A stretch of DNA of 64,000 nucleotides from CAVTJX01 sp963735175 (GTDB lineage Bacteria > Electryoneota > RPQS01): positions 1 through 64,000 of the forward strand of contig CAVTJX010000001.1 of NCBI GenBank assembly GCA_963735175.1. The letters run 5' to 3'. The first letter of the stretch is position 1, and every line of letters begins with the position of its first letter. Shown here piece by piece: positions 51,752 to 62,013 of the stretch. The position numbers were made by a program, and so were the translations under genes. The notes under the pieces are model-generated. The model searched no databases. It was given only the letters and a program-made list of their open reading frames with translations, and had not been told where the DNA came from.

Positions 51752-54054
51752 TATCGGTACCTGCGCCCCCGCAACGATTCCTCCGGCGGCGGCCAGCCGT
51801 GAGCATCGGGCTCCTGTTCCAACAGCATCTCGACCGCCGGGCGCGCCCCACTCAGTTCGGCATCGGTCATGTTGAAAATGGAGGTCGTATCGGGCGGAGC
51901 CAGTTTGATCCGCAGCCATGCGGCTTGCGCGGAATCGGGATGCAGCGTTTCAATCCGTCTGGTAAGTGATCCGCGCGGAGTCGGATTTCGGAAGTGAATC
52001 CTCGAAAAGCATCGCCTTCGCATAGAGCGCGATTCGCGCCTCCGGCGTCGTCGAATCGACGGCAATCACTTCCGAGTACAGATGCAACAGTGAATCCGTA
52101 GCAACGTTGCCCTTTAAGTACGCTTCCTCCGCGCGCCGCAACAGTTTTACTTCCGGCGCCGGCGGGACTTCAATCAGCGGCAGTTGCAATGCGACACGAG
52201 CCACGTTCGCCGCTTCAATCGGTACGCTGTCCGCATCCGCTACAGCCTGATAGCGCTCCAGCGCTTCCGCGGGCGGCGAATCCTTCTGCGGGCGTCAGAG
52301 ATCGCGCCAGATACAGGTTCGCCCGCCAATAGGGATCGGCGCTCACCGGATCGGCGGCAGCGAGGCGATAGTAGTGAAGCGCGCTGTCATCGTCGGCCAG
52401 GCTGTACTCGTAAACCTCGGCCACATGCAGATAGGCGACTTGCAAATCGCGACGGATTTGCAACCGCTGGGTCTCCCGTGACCGCGCGGCCGTCAAGGCG
52501 GCGTCTTCCGTCGTTGCCGGAACCACGGCTTGAGCAGGCGCAGTTTCGCTGATGAACAGAATCTACCCGCGCCGAAGTGGAATCGGCTGACGCACGCGGA
52601 GTGTTGGAGTTCTCCTCGGAAATGGCAAGGGAATCGGCGTGAACCACCGCTATCGGCCAGCGTCGGCAGACGGTTCGCACCCAGTGAATCGGGAATCATG
52701 CGAATCGCCGCCGTATCAATCGGCGGCGTATTCACCGGCAGCGCCGGCGCCGCGGACGGAAGCGAAGCGGTGCTATCCGCAGGCGCCACGACCGGCTCTT
52801 CAGCTTTCGGCACAAGCATAGCGGAACGCGGTGTGTTTGCGATCCGGACGCTATCCATAACCGCCGTCGAATCCAGGGTTGACAGTCGTTCCTGCAGGCT
52901 GCGAATCCGGTCCAGCGCCAGCAGTCCCTTGGAAATCTGTTCGAGAGCGGCTTGCGCGGAATCGGCAATCGCCTTGGCCGCGCCGGCCCGCTGCACGCTG
53001 TCGAGTAGCGCCTTGGCCCGTGGCAGATCCACGCGGTGATCGCGGTGAATCAGCGCCAGCCGGTAGAATGCGAGCGCGCGGCGTTCCCCGGACGTGCGGC
53101 GGGTGATGAACTCCTCATATTGTTCGATCCCCTGGTCGATCTGCCCGGCTTCCACCTTCAACCGCGCGAGTTCCAATTCAGTATCCTCGGCATAGGTAAA
53201 GAAGCGATCGGCGTCTCGCAGGTGTTCGAGGATGTTATTGGCACGATCGTAGTGACCCAATGCCTGCTCGCAGCGCGCCAGTTGAATCGAGGCGTCGTAG
53301 GCCTGGCGCAGATCCGGGCTTTTCCGCGCCACGATCGTCAGTCGCTCACGCGCCTGCTCGTAGTCACCCAGCGCGATCAACGCCAAGGCACTGTAGTAAC
53401 GGCCGTTGAGGCGGTCAAGCCGCGGTTGCTTCATCTCAGCGGCGGCGTCAAAATTCTGCACGGCTGCCGCATAGCGCTTGTCGTCATATGCCATGCGGCC
53501 AAGCAGAAAGAGCATCCGCGCCTTGCGCGGACCGGTCTTTACCGTTTCCACATGCTCGCGCAGCAGGGACTTCGGCCTCCTCCAGCCTTCTTCTGGTCTG
53601 CCAGCGTCTGCGCTTTCCAGATGACGGCCTCAGTCACATGCTTGCTCTTCGGGAAGAGCGTCATCAACTCGGTGAACTTCCGCTCGGCGCGCGGCAAGTC
53701 TCCCAGCCGGTAATAAGACACGCCCATTACCAGCAGTGCGTCATCTACCCAGCGGCTCTTGGGATAATATTCCAGCAGTTTCGAGGAAGTCTCGATGACT
53801 TTGCGATACTTGTCCGCACCCGCCGTCTGGGCTCGCGCCGGGGTGCCGCCCGGCGGTGTCGTCGCGGGTTGCGTCGCCGTGCCGGCGGCGGACTGCTGAG
53901 CCGTCTGGCGGTCCGCCTGCCGCCGTTCACGTTCCGCATCGGTGAATTTTCGCTCGACGTTGTAAAACGTATTGTAGTACGCGCAACCACTAAGGCTCGC
54001 CACTGCGCCGACAAAGCAAAGTAACAGGATCAGGCCGGACGGGTTTCTTCTCAT
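51751..54054 (-). CDS. TPR lipoprotein (many frameshifts)
   Basis: About 765 residues. A lipoprotein signal ends LSGCAYYNTFYN, and the sequence continues with TPR-like helices (VIETSSKLLEYYPKSRWVDDAL, ALLVMGVSYYRLGDLPRAERKF) like those of BamD. After breaks near 53570, 52620, 52530, 52280 and 51960 further TPR-like segments follow (YLHVAEVYEYSLADDDSALHYY, LLRRAEEAYLKGNVATDSLL), separated by a Pro/Ala/Ser-rich stretch. The end overlaps cdsA by one base. Probably anchored in the inner face of the outer membrane. The GCAYYNTFYN opening recurs in FCB lineages; role unknown. Confidence 0.75.
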
Positions 54055-54825
54055 GGCGCCTGCGTCGTTGATATGGTCGGCATGTGTGCCGTTTCGTAAG
54101 CCTGCAACAGTTCCGGCAGGACGGTGCCTGCCGGACCACGGAGGTGATAAGTGGCAAGCGGGGTGAAAGCGGTATCCTCGGTATTGATTTCAATCACCAC
54201 GGCCCCGTGTGCGCGCGCATACTCGGGCAGTAACGCCGCCGGATGAACCACTGCGGACGTGCCCACCAACAGAAACAAATCACACTGCTGCGCCGCGGCG
54301 ACGGCTTCGGTGAGGATTGACTCCGGAAGCGCCTCGCCAAACCAGACCACTCCCGGCCGCAGCATGCCGCCGCACGCACAATAGGGCACACTGCCCGAAT
54401 ACGTGATCTCGTCCATCGTGGATTCGACACCGCAGACCAGGCAGCGGTTTATTCGAATATTGCCGTGCAATTCAAGCACCCGCCGGCTGCCCGCCGCGCG
54501 GTGCAGGCCGTCCACGTTCTGTGTCACCAGTTGGAAGTCGGCGGCCAGGGCATCCCACCGCGCCAGGGCTTCATGCCCACGATTGGGCTCGTGCCTGAGC
54601 GACGATTTCCCGCCGATACTGATACCATTTCCAGACGAAATCCGGATCTGCGCGAAAGGCGTGGAAATTCGCCAAATCTTCAGGCCGATAGCGCGACCAT
54701 AACCCGTCTTTCCCTCGAAAAGTGGCAATTCCCGATTCCGCCGAAATCCCTGCCCCGGTCAGCACACAGATATTTGTAGAATTTATAATAGCTTGAAAAA
54801 CGCGATCCGACAGTGCCGCGTTCAA
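54051..54825 (-). CDS. cobB: Sir2-type NAD-dependent protein deacylase (frameshifted)
   Basis: About 257 residues from a TTG at 54825 with AAGGGGAT upstream. NAD pocket VLTGAGISAESGIATFRG, QNVDGLHRAAGS, catalytic His in LELHGNIRINRC, zinc Cys pairs CLVCGVES and YCACGG, and GTSAVVHPAALLP. The segment WYQYRREI holds the Tyr-x-x-Arg pair that marks class III sirtuins able to remove succinyl or malonyl groups. Frameshift near 54595. It shares a divergent promoter region with rpsT and overlaps the next gene (ATGA). Confidence 0.88.
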
Positions 54826-54835
54826 TTTGATCCCC

Positions 54836-54864
54836 TTGACATTCGACCCTGCAATGAGTATATT
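54836..54864 (+). promoter_or_regulatory. Sigma-70-type promoter of rpsT
   Basis: TTGACA (54836-54841), exactly 17 bases, TATATT (54859-54864). Start of transcription near 54871 gives an 86-base leader before rpsT. The closest to consensus of the promoters in this window. Confidence 0.8.
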
Positions 54865-54885
54865 GGCTTAATTCTGTAAGCCCAA
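54857..54885 (-). promoter_or_regulatory. Divergent promoter of the sirtuin operon
   Basis: On the minus strand TTGGGC (54885-54880), exactly 17 bases, TATACT (54862-54857). Its -10 overlaps the rpsT -10 on the other strand, so only one of the two can be bound at a time. The -35 is poor, so it should be the weaker promoter. Confidence 0.5.
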
Positions 54886-54919
54886 AGGGCTTGTAACCGG
54901 AGCCTGCCGGATAATCCGG
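54878..54919 (+). promoter_or_regulatory. rpsT leader hairpins
   Basis: The 5' leader has AAGCCC/GGGCTT around AAA (54878-54892) and CCGGA/TCCGG around TAA (54907-54919). S20 represses its own translation in Escherichia coli, so a leader structure could serve that here; this is inference. Confidence 0.4.
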
Positions 54920-54956
54920 ACCCGGCTCATTTTCATAGCAGTTAACATATCAGGTT

Positions 54957-55214
54957 ATGCCGCAGCACAAATCAACTGAAAAACGCATGCGCACCAGCGC
55001 CATTGCCCGCCTTCGCAACCGCCAGGATCGTTCCCGCTTTCGCTTGGCTGAAAAACGCGTCCTGCAAACCAAGGATCTGAACAGCGCGAAACAGGAATTG
55101 GAAGCCGCCTTCTCGATTCTGGATCATCTCGCGGACAAGGGTGTCGTGCATGCCAATACTGCAGCCCGTCATAAATCCAAACTGTCGCGATTCGTGAGCC
55201 GCCTGCAGGGCTAA
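54957..55214 (+). CDS. rpsT: Ribosomal protein S20
   Basis: 85 residues, normal for S20, and the only gene on the plus strand. Opens MPQHKSTEKRMRTSAIARLRNRQDRSRF, with the S20 pattern of basic residues and the end GVVHANTAARHKSKLSRFVSRL. It binds 16S rRNA early in small-subunit assembly. AGG lies only a few bases before the ATG, and it is followed by two strong hairpins. Confidence 0.93.
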   Translation: MPQHKSTEKRMRTSAIARLRNRQDRSRFRLAEKRVLQTKDLNSAKQELEAAFSILDHLADKGVVHANTAARHKSKLSRFVSRLQG

Positions 55215-55242
55215 TCGCTCGTAATATATCGGTTTCCCCGCC

Positions 55243-55298
55243 GAGCCGGTGTTACTCTGGTGCTCCTCCCCCTCTTGCCAGAGTCGGAACACCGGCTC
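55243..55298 (+). terminator. Long hairpin after rpsT
   Basis: GAGCCGGTGTT (from 55243) pairs with AACACCGGCTC (to 55298), and inside it ACTCTGG pairs with CCAGAGT, followed by TTCTTTG. It lies 29 bases after the rpsT stop. Confidence 0.7.
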
Positions 55299-55323
55299 TT
55301 CTTTGCCTCTTTGCACATTACTT

Positions 55324-55361
55324 TGACTTCCCTCTTTGCCTCGGGAAGTCAGAGTTTTTTT
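55324..55361 (+). terminator. Intrinsic terminator between rpsT and guaB
   Basis: TGACTTCCC (55324-55332) and GGGAAGTCA (55343-55351) with a 10-base loop, then GAG and seven T. Its T run overlaps the guaB stop codon on the other strand. It ends plus-strand transcripts and keeps them out of guaB. Confidence 0.8.
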
Positions 55362-56844
55362 AATGCCAGCCCCGCGCCTCATAGTTGGGCGCTTCCTGTG
55401 TAATGATCACGTCATGTGGATGGCTCTCGCGATAACCCGCTGAAGTCGTCTGCACGAGCTGTGAGTTTTCCTGCAGATCCTGTATCGTGCTCACGCCGCA
55501 ATAGCCCATCGCCGAACGAACCCCCCCCATGAGCTGGTAGACCGTGTCCGCCAGCTTGCCCTTGTAGGGTACCCGCCCTTCGATTCCTTCCGGCACGTAC
55601 TTCCCGTTGACATCCGATCCGGATTGGAAGTAGCGGTCCGCGCTGCCCTGCTTCATAGCGCCGATTGAACCCATCCCGCGGAACTGCTTATAGCTGCGCC
55701 CTTCGTAGAGGATCATTTCACCCGGGCTTTCTTCTGTTCCTGCAAACAGACTGCCGATCATCACGGATGACGCGCCTACGGCGATGGCCTTGGCAATATC
55801 CCCGGAATAGCGAATGCCGCCGTCGGCGATGATCGGAACATCCAGCGGTTTCAGCGCCGCGGCGGTTTCCATGATCGCGGTAACCTGCGGCACACCCACC
55901 CCCGCGACGACGCGCGTGGTGCAAATCGAGCCCGGCCCGACACCGACCTTCAGCGCATCGATCCCCGCGTCCGCCAATTCCAGCGCAGCCTCCGCCGTAA
56001 CGACGTTTCCCGCCACCAGGTCCACCTGCGGGAATTCCTTGCGCAGCAGCTTCACGGTATTGATCACGTTCTCGGAATGCCCGTGAGCGGAATCCACGAC
56101 CAGCGCGTCCACGCCGGCTTCCACCAGCACCCGCGCCCGTTGTGGCGTGTCCTTGACGACACCCACCGCCGCGGCAACCCGCAGCCGGCCATCCGCGTCC
56201 TTACACGCATTTGGAAAGAGCGACCGTTTGAGAATGTCCTTCGCGGTGACGAGACCCACGAGCCGTCCTTCTATATCAACCAGGAGCAGCTTCTCGATGC
56301 GATGCTTTTGCAGAATCTTTTCTGCGGTCTTCGGATCGGTCCCCGCCGGCGCCGTCACCAGCCGCTCCCGCGGCGTCATCACGTCCACCAGTCGCAGCGT
56401 CAGGTTGTCTTCAAAGCGTAAGTCACGATTCGTGACAATTCCGACGAGTTGATCGCCTTCCACCACGGGAATGCCGCTGATGCCTTTGTCGTGCATCAGG
56501 GCGTAGGCGTCGCGCAGTCGGGCAGTGGGTGGCAGCGTGTGCGGCTTGAGGATCGCCGCCGATTCACTGCGCTTCACGCGATTTACCTCGGCGGCCTGCG
56601 CCTCGGCCGACATATTTTTATGGATCACACCGATCCCGCCCTGCCGCGCAAGTGCGATGCACAGTGCGGCCTCGCTGACTGTATCCATGGCCGCCGAGAC
56701 GAGCGGGATATTTAACGTGATATGGCGGCTGAAACGCGTCTTCAGGTCCACCTGGGCCGGAATGACACTTGAACGAGCCGGCACGAGAAGCACGTCGTCA
56801 AACGTGATGCCGATACAACGGATTTTTTTTGACTGTCCCATCAT
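55360..56844 (-). CDS. guaB: IMP dehydrogenase
   Basis: 494 residues. N-terminal barrel part ITFDDVLLVPARSSVIP, two CBS domains (about 95-215), the active-site loop with Cys in GPGSICTTRVVAGVG, the IMP-binding IADGGIRYSGDIAKA and the flap GMGSIGAMKQGSADRYFQ. It commits IMP to GTP synthesis. It follows the GH2-like membrane protein gene by 28 bases; no clear promoter of its own. Frame intact. Confidence 0.95.
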   Translation of the reverse strand: MMGQSKKIRCIGITFDDVLLVPARSSVIPAQVDLKTRFSRHITLNIPLVSAAMDTVSEAALCIALARQGGIGVIHKNMSAEAQAAEVNRVKRSESAAILKPHTLPPTARLRDAYALMHDKGISGIPVVEGDQLVGIVTNRDLRFEDNLTLRLVDVMTPRERLVTAPAGTDPKTAEKILQKHRIEKLLLVDIEGRLVGLVTAKDILKRSLFPNACKDADGRLRVAAAVGVVKDTPQRARVLVEAGVDALVVDSAHGHSENVINTVKLLRKEFPQVDLVAGNVVTAEAALELADAGIDALKVGVGPGSICTTRVVAGVGVPQVTAIMETAAALKPLDVPIIADGGIRYSGDIAKAIAVGASSVMIGSLFAGTEESPGEMILYEGRSYKQFRGMGSIGAMKQGSADRYFQSGSDVNGKYVPEGIEGRVPYKGKLADTVYQLMGGVRSAMGYCGVSTIQDLQENSQLVQTTSAGYRESHPHDVIITQEAPNYEARGWH

Positions 56845-56872
56845 GGTCTCGATAACTTAATACAAAGCGGCG

Positions 56873-59429
56873 CTATCGCGCGCCAAACACATCATGAAAA
56901 AACTGTAGATACGTCAGCGTTCCGAGCCGGTTCTCGAGCAATACGAGTGCCACGGCGGTCAGCAATATGCCAATCCCCAGCACCGCCGCGTAAACCCGTA
57001 ACGGACTGCCTCCAAATCCGGTGCGTAACGCTCCCAATAACCGGATAAAACACCACCCGAGCACGCCAATCACCGCGAGAATCGCCACCAGCGCGAAATT
57101 CGGCTGGTTGAGAACTCGATAGAAAATCACCGCCAACGGCAATAGATACAGCAGCCCGGCAAAAGCCCAAATCACATAATTGGCCGCTTGCCAGAGATCG
57201 ACTCGCTCGCGAAAGAAAATTCCCGTAACGCGCACCATCACCATTTGCGCAATGATCAGAATGAGGAATATGCCGGTAAAGTAAACGACCAACCGCACCG
57301 GCGCCCAGATCAGATTGACAAGCCACGCTTTCGTCGCCGGCCAGGGCAGGAAATGCGTCAGGTAGTAGTCCAGCGCAAAACTGCCGCGCAGGGCATAGAG
57401 GATCGACGCGAGTAGAACCGACAGCGTCAGCGCCTCCAGCACCCCCAGCAGCATCGGCTGCGCTGTGTGCAGAAAGCGGCGATAGCGCAGGTCGCTGTAG
57501 AAACCGTGCGCGTGCAGAAAGACGCGCTTCAGATTCTGGCGAAAGACGTTGTTCCGCCGCAGTTCCACGGATAGCAGCACGAGTGCCGCCAGGCTGATGA
57601 CGGGAAATGCCGCCGGATTGTGCTCGGAATTCCCCGTGGGAACCGGGAGTGTCGTCTGGCCGGTACGGGCGATGTCGAGTAATTTTCCATAGGCTAGCCG
57701 CTCATGCCGGTCAAATCCCAGTAATCCAAAACTGTAGAGCAGTGGATCCTTCTGGTCAGGCTGGCCGAGTAACGGTGAACTGCCGTGATAGTCGGCGAAG
57801 GCATGTACGATGTAACCCGTGATCGAGTCGCTGGACTTCAGCGCCTGCACCTCGCGGACCACGAACTCTGCCTGGTTCACGATTCCGGCCGCAGCGCCCC
57901 CTTCGGCGTCACTCCTTGCCGCCAGCCGGCCCACGCGTGTGATCATCACCGGCATGCGGCTGTTTTGTGCGAGCGCTGCCGCCGCGTTGCCGCCGCCCGC
58001 GGGCAGTGTAACCAAAGCAAAATCGGCCAATCCATCAGCCAGCGATGACAGCGTAGTTTCCACATAACACGGGCGCGTATCTTGTTGCCGAAAGCTCTCG
58101 TATAGGCCGCGGCTGAATTCGTGAGTGGCCGGATTCTGCCAGTCGAGCTGCCCCCCAAGCCCCCACGCGAGAATCGAAACGTGATCATGCAGCGTGGCAA
58201 TGATTTGGTCGAATGTCTGTTTGACCAGGGTCCGGTACGCGGGCCGGTTCAAGACCTCGCCGGGTATCCAATACAGGTCAGTTTCCACCAGCAACAAGAG
58301 ACCCAGCTCGTCCGCGGTCCGGGCCAAATCCGGTGACGGTGGCGCGAAGGGGATACGCACGAGGTTCATTCCCAATTCGCGGATTTGTGTCAGGTCGCGG
58401 CGCAGTTGCTCCGCTGAAATCACGCGTCCCGCGGTCGCGTCTTCGGGAACGTAGTCGATTCCCCGCGCGTGCAGCCGTGTGCCATTCAAATACAGGTCAT
58501 TGCCACGGATTTCGACGTTCTTGAAACCCACCACGCGTGTCAGGCGGTGCAGCGTGTCGGCTCCCGCAATCAGCTCGCCCGTCAGGCGGTAAAGCGCCGG
58601 CCGCTCCGGTGACCACAAGGCCGCAGTGAAGCGCGGCAGCGGGATGGTGGTTTGCAGACCGTCCGTGGAACCATGTGCCAGGGGATCGCTGACTGGCCTC
58701 GGCCACAACAGCGCCGGTGGAATCACGAAGCGTTACCCGCAGCCTTACATCGCGGTCGAAATCCAACGGCGCGCGCTGCGCGATCTGCACGCGCACGCTG
58801 GCGCGTGCCGCCTGGGGATCGATCGACCCGCTCGTCACGATGCCGACATCCTCGACCGACCAGGCGGGTACACCGCGCAGGTAGACGCCCCCGAAAAGAC
58901 CGCCGAAGTTCGCCGGGTGGAGAATCTGCTCTCGCACTGGCAGTGTAGTACGCGGCGTTAAGCGATTGTCGACGCGTAGCAGGATCTCGTTTGCCGCGCC
59001 ATACCGCAACTGATTGCGCGCAATGTCGCACGAGAAACCGAGGTGGCTGCCGGTAAAAGCCGAAATAAAATTGCCGTTGATCCAGACCTCTACCGCGTAG
59101 TGGATCTCCGGCAGAAATAGTTGAAACTGCAACGCCTGTTGCGAATCCGGCAACGCGAACGTACGCCGGAACGACATTACGCCTTCCGCGCCGCGGAAAC
59201 AGCCGGGTACCCAGCCGGGAGCATAGCCGTCGGCCGCGTCCAGCTTGCATTCCCAGCCACCGTTCAGGTCGATGACGATCTGATTCGGCTGCGCCGCCAG
59301 CTCCGGTATCGGCGGGGAGGGTCGGCGCTGCTCGTAAAACATCAAGCCCCCGGCTGAACACGGCAACGCCGCCAGCACGAGGGCCAGCCCAAGAATCAAG
59401 GTGCGGACAACCGGAATGCGCGGAATCAT
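56873..59429 (-). CDS. GH2-like protein with degenerate active site fused to a multi-helix membrane domain (frameshifted)
   Basis: About 850 residues. Signal peptide or anchor (VVRTLILGLALVLAALPCSA), GH2 jelly roll (DLNGGWECKLDAADGYAPGW, FQLFLPEIHYAVEVWINGNF), immunoglobulin-like domain with a frameshift near 58700, then a TIM-barrel start (LNGTRLHARGIDYVPEDATAG, ELGMNLVRIPFA). The usual acid/base site LGNE reads LGGQ (58148-58165) and the usual nucleophile TE(F/Y)G reads TRVG (Arg at 57935-57937), so hydrolysis is unlikely. After about residue 575 come six or seven membrane helices (for example VLEALTLSVLLASILYAL, VVYFTGIFLILIIAQMV). No Shine-Dalgarno sequence at 59429. Confidence 0.75.
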
Positions 59430-59446
59430 GCGGAGGGGATTTGAGC

Positions 59447-60610
59447 CTACCGGGATGACCGGCAATTTTCCTGCAGAATGGTCAGGCAGAGTTTCGCACT
59501 CAGTTCCAAATCGCTGATATAAACATGCTCGCTGGTGGTGTGCTCGTTCTTCATGCCGCATCCGATCACCACCGCGGGCAGGCCTTTTTCATTATAGACG
59601 TTGGCGTTGGTGCCGCCGCCGATCGAGAGCGGCTGCATCTTGATGCCCAGCTGCTTGCCGGCTTCCGCCGCCAGCTTGTAAGCCGGGTTGTCGAAGGAGA
59701 TGTTCATCGCGTTGAATTCGCGCTTCACGTCCGCCTTGAATGCGGGCGCCACCGTCTTGCCGTCAACCGTCTTCGTGAACTTCTTCACCGCCGCTTCAAA
59801 ACAATCACTCATGTGCTTGGACTGCGCGTCCAGCACCGAATTGGAATGACTGCGCGCCTCGGCGGTCGCTTCGAGATGATCCGCCACGATGTTCGTCGCG
59901 CGACCCGCGTTGACGGTGCCGATGTTGGCTGTGGAATCCGGATCCAGCCGCCCGAGCTTCATCTTCGAAACCGCCTCGGCAAAGACTTCAATTGCCGAAA
60001 CCCCCTTCTCCGGAGCCATCCCCGCGTGCGCGGCGACGCCTTCAATCGCGTAGTGCATGCGGTTCGCGCTGGGCGCGCGGTACACGACGCAGTCCATTTC
60101 CTCGCTGTCGAGAATGAACGCGTATTTCGCCTTCACGGCGGACAGGTCGACATGGTTCGCGCCCAACAGGCCGATCTCTTCGGCCACATCAAAGATAACC
60201 TCAATCGGTCCGTGCGCCATGCCCGATTCGTGGACGCAGCACAGCATCTCCACAATCGCGGCCACGCCGGCCTTGTCGTCCGAGCCCAGCACCGTCTTGC
60301 CGTCGGATCGGATGACGCCGTTATCGATGCGCGGGTTGACACCCAGGCAGGGCATGACGCAGTCCATATGCGCCGAAAACAATAGTCCCGGGCAATCCGC
60401 GCCCTTGGCGTCCATCTGCACGTGCAGATTGCCGCAATTCCCGCCGATCTTCTCACCGGCGTTGTCGCGCCAAGTGCGCACGCCGAGCGGCGCGAGAATC
60501 TTCTCAAGGTAGTCGGCGACAGCGGCTTCCTGCTTCGAAGGGCTGTCGATTTGCACCAGTTCCAGAAACGTCTTAACCAGACGGTCGGTGTTTAGCGGGG
60601 GAAGTGTCAT
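59447..60610 (-). CDS. M20-family peptidase (peptidase T-like)
   Basis: 387 residues from the ATG at 60610. Zinc and catalytic sites: FSAHMDCVMP, VLGSDDKAGVAAIVEML, FDVAEEIGLLGANHVDL and the dimerisation-domain start IEGVAAHAGMAPEKGVSA; the last ligand is in GCGMKNEHTTSEHVY. It fits the PepT-like branch of cytosolic tripeptidases or aminopeptidases. It overlaps mtaB by 38 bases. Frame intact. Confidence 0.88.
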   Translation of the reverse strand: MTLPPLNTDRLVKTFLELVQIDSPSKQEAAVADYLEKILAPLGVRTWRDNAGEKIGGNCGNLHVQMDAKGADCPGLLFSAHMDCVMPCLGVNPRIDNGVIRSDGKTVLGSDDKAGVAAIVEMLCCVHESGMAHGPIEVIFDVAEEIGLLGANHVDLSAVKAKYAFILDSEEMDCVVYRAPSANRMHYAIEGVAAHAGMAPEKGVSAIEVFAEAVSKMKLGRLDPDSTANIGTVNAGRATNIVADHLEATAEARSHSNSVLDAQSKHMSDCFEAAVKKFTKTVDGKTVAPAFKADVKREFNAMNISFDNPAYKLAAEAGKQLGIKMQPLSIGGGTNANVYNEKGLPAVVIGCGMKNEHTTSEHVYISDLELSAKLCLTILQENCRSSR

Positions 60611-61957
60611 GTGCAGTCCATGGTTGGTCGGTGAGTTCACCCACAACTCCGTCGGGGTGAAGATCCTTTATGGTAACGTCGCAAATCGTTCCGGCGGCAT
60701 CAGCCGGCGTCTCAACATAGACATCCAGGTAGTTGGCGGTGTGCCCGGCCAGGTACGGGCCGAGGAATCGCTTTTCAAACAGCACCCGCTGCCGCGTTCC
60801 GAGGTGCCGGCGGCGGAATGCCAGGCGTAATTCCGTGTCCAGTTCCCGCAGCTCCGCCACACGCTCGCGTTTCTCGCCTTCGTCCACGGGACCGGCGAGC
60901 CGGGTCGCGGACGTGCCCGGACGCGCGCTGTACGGAAATACGTGCAGATAAGCCAGCGGAGAATCGCGCAAAAATTTTACTGTGGACGCAAACTGTTCGC
61001 GGCTCTCGCCGGGAAATCCGACGATGATATCCGAACCGAATCCCCAATCACTGCGCCGCGCGCAAGCGTTATCGAAAATCGCGCGGATCTTCGCCGTGGT
61101 ATAGCGTCGGTTCATCCGCCTGCAAGACCGTGTCCTCCGCGCTCTGCAGCGGAATGTGCAGATGCGGGCAGATCACGGATGACGCGGCCATCACCCGCAA
61201 CAGCCGCTCGCTGATCGCCCACGGTTCTACGCTGCCCAGTCTGATGCGGCGTAAACCCGGTACGGATTCCAGCGCCTCAAGCAGCGTTGCCAGTCCGTCC
61301 GCCAGTTGCAAATCAACGCCGTAGGTTCCCAGCGCCACACCCGTAATGACGATTTCGGCGAACCCGTGATCGGCCAGGCGCCGCGCCTGTTCGACCACCT
61401 GCGAAATTCCCAGGCTCCGCCCCCGGCCGCGCAACTGGGGGATGATGCAATAGGTACACTTCTGCGAGCACCCGTCCTGCACCTTCAGGAAACTGCGGGT
61501 CCGTCCCAGCAGTCCGTCCACCGGCAGCGCGTCGCCAAAGGTCTCGGCCACCGACGTCTCACCAACGTGGACCGCCGCCACGTCTGCCGCCCGTCCACGC
61601 GACAGGAAATCGAGAATGTGATCCTTCTCGCGATTCCCCAGCACGGCGTCAACGCCGGCAATCTGCGCCAGTGTCTTCCGCGGTCCGCTCCGCCATGCAG
61701 CCCACGGCCAGTAACTTCGCGGTGGGATTGCGCCGGTGCAAACCGCGCAACAGCGAACGCGCCTTGCGCTCGGCTGTGGCCGTTACCGCGCACGTGTTGA
61801 CGACGTGAACGTCGGCCATTTCGGACGTGTCCGCAAGCGCGTATCCGGCGGCCCGGAACTGCGTCAGGATCGCCTCACTTTCCACCTGGTTCAGCTTGCA
61901 ACCCAGCGTGGAAATCGCGACTTTGCGCGGCGGTGGGATCGGATGCTCGGTAAACAT
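60573..61957 (-). CDS. mtaB: tRNA t6A37 methylthiotransferase MtaB (two frameshifts)
   Basis: About 461 residues: N-terminal UPF0004 domain with iron-sulfur Cys in ISTLGCKLNQVESE, VVNTCAVTATAERKA and AVGCMAE; radical SAM motif DGCSQKCTYCIIPQLRGRGRS; C-terminal TRAM-like region. Breaks near 61670 and 61105. The enzyme adds methylthio to the t6A base next to the anticodon. Followed by the M20 peptidase gene. Confidence 0.9.
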
Positions 61958-61971
61958 GATGGGACCCGAGG

Positions 61972-62005
61972 CACAGGGGTGGAGCCACGTAGCTCCACCC
62001 CTGTG
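61972..62005 (-). terminator. Perfect 14-base hairpin between rpsA and mtaB
   Basis: CACAGGGGTGGAGC (61972-61985) and GCTCCACCCCTGTG (61992-62005) with a 6-base loop, starting 8 bases after the rpsA stop. No T run follows, so it may be a partial terminator or shield the rpsA messenger end. Confidence 0.6.
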
Positions 62006-62013
62006 TGGTATCC

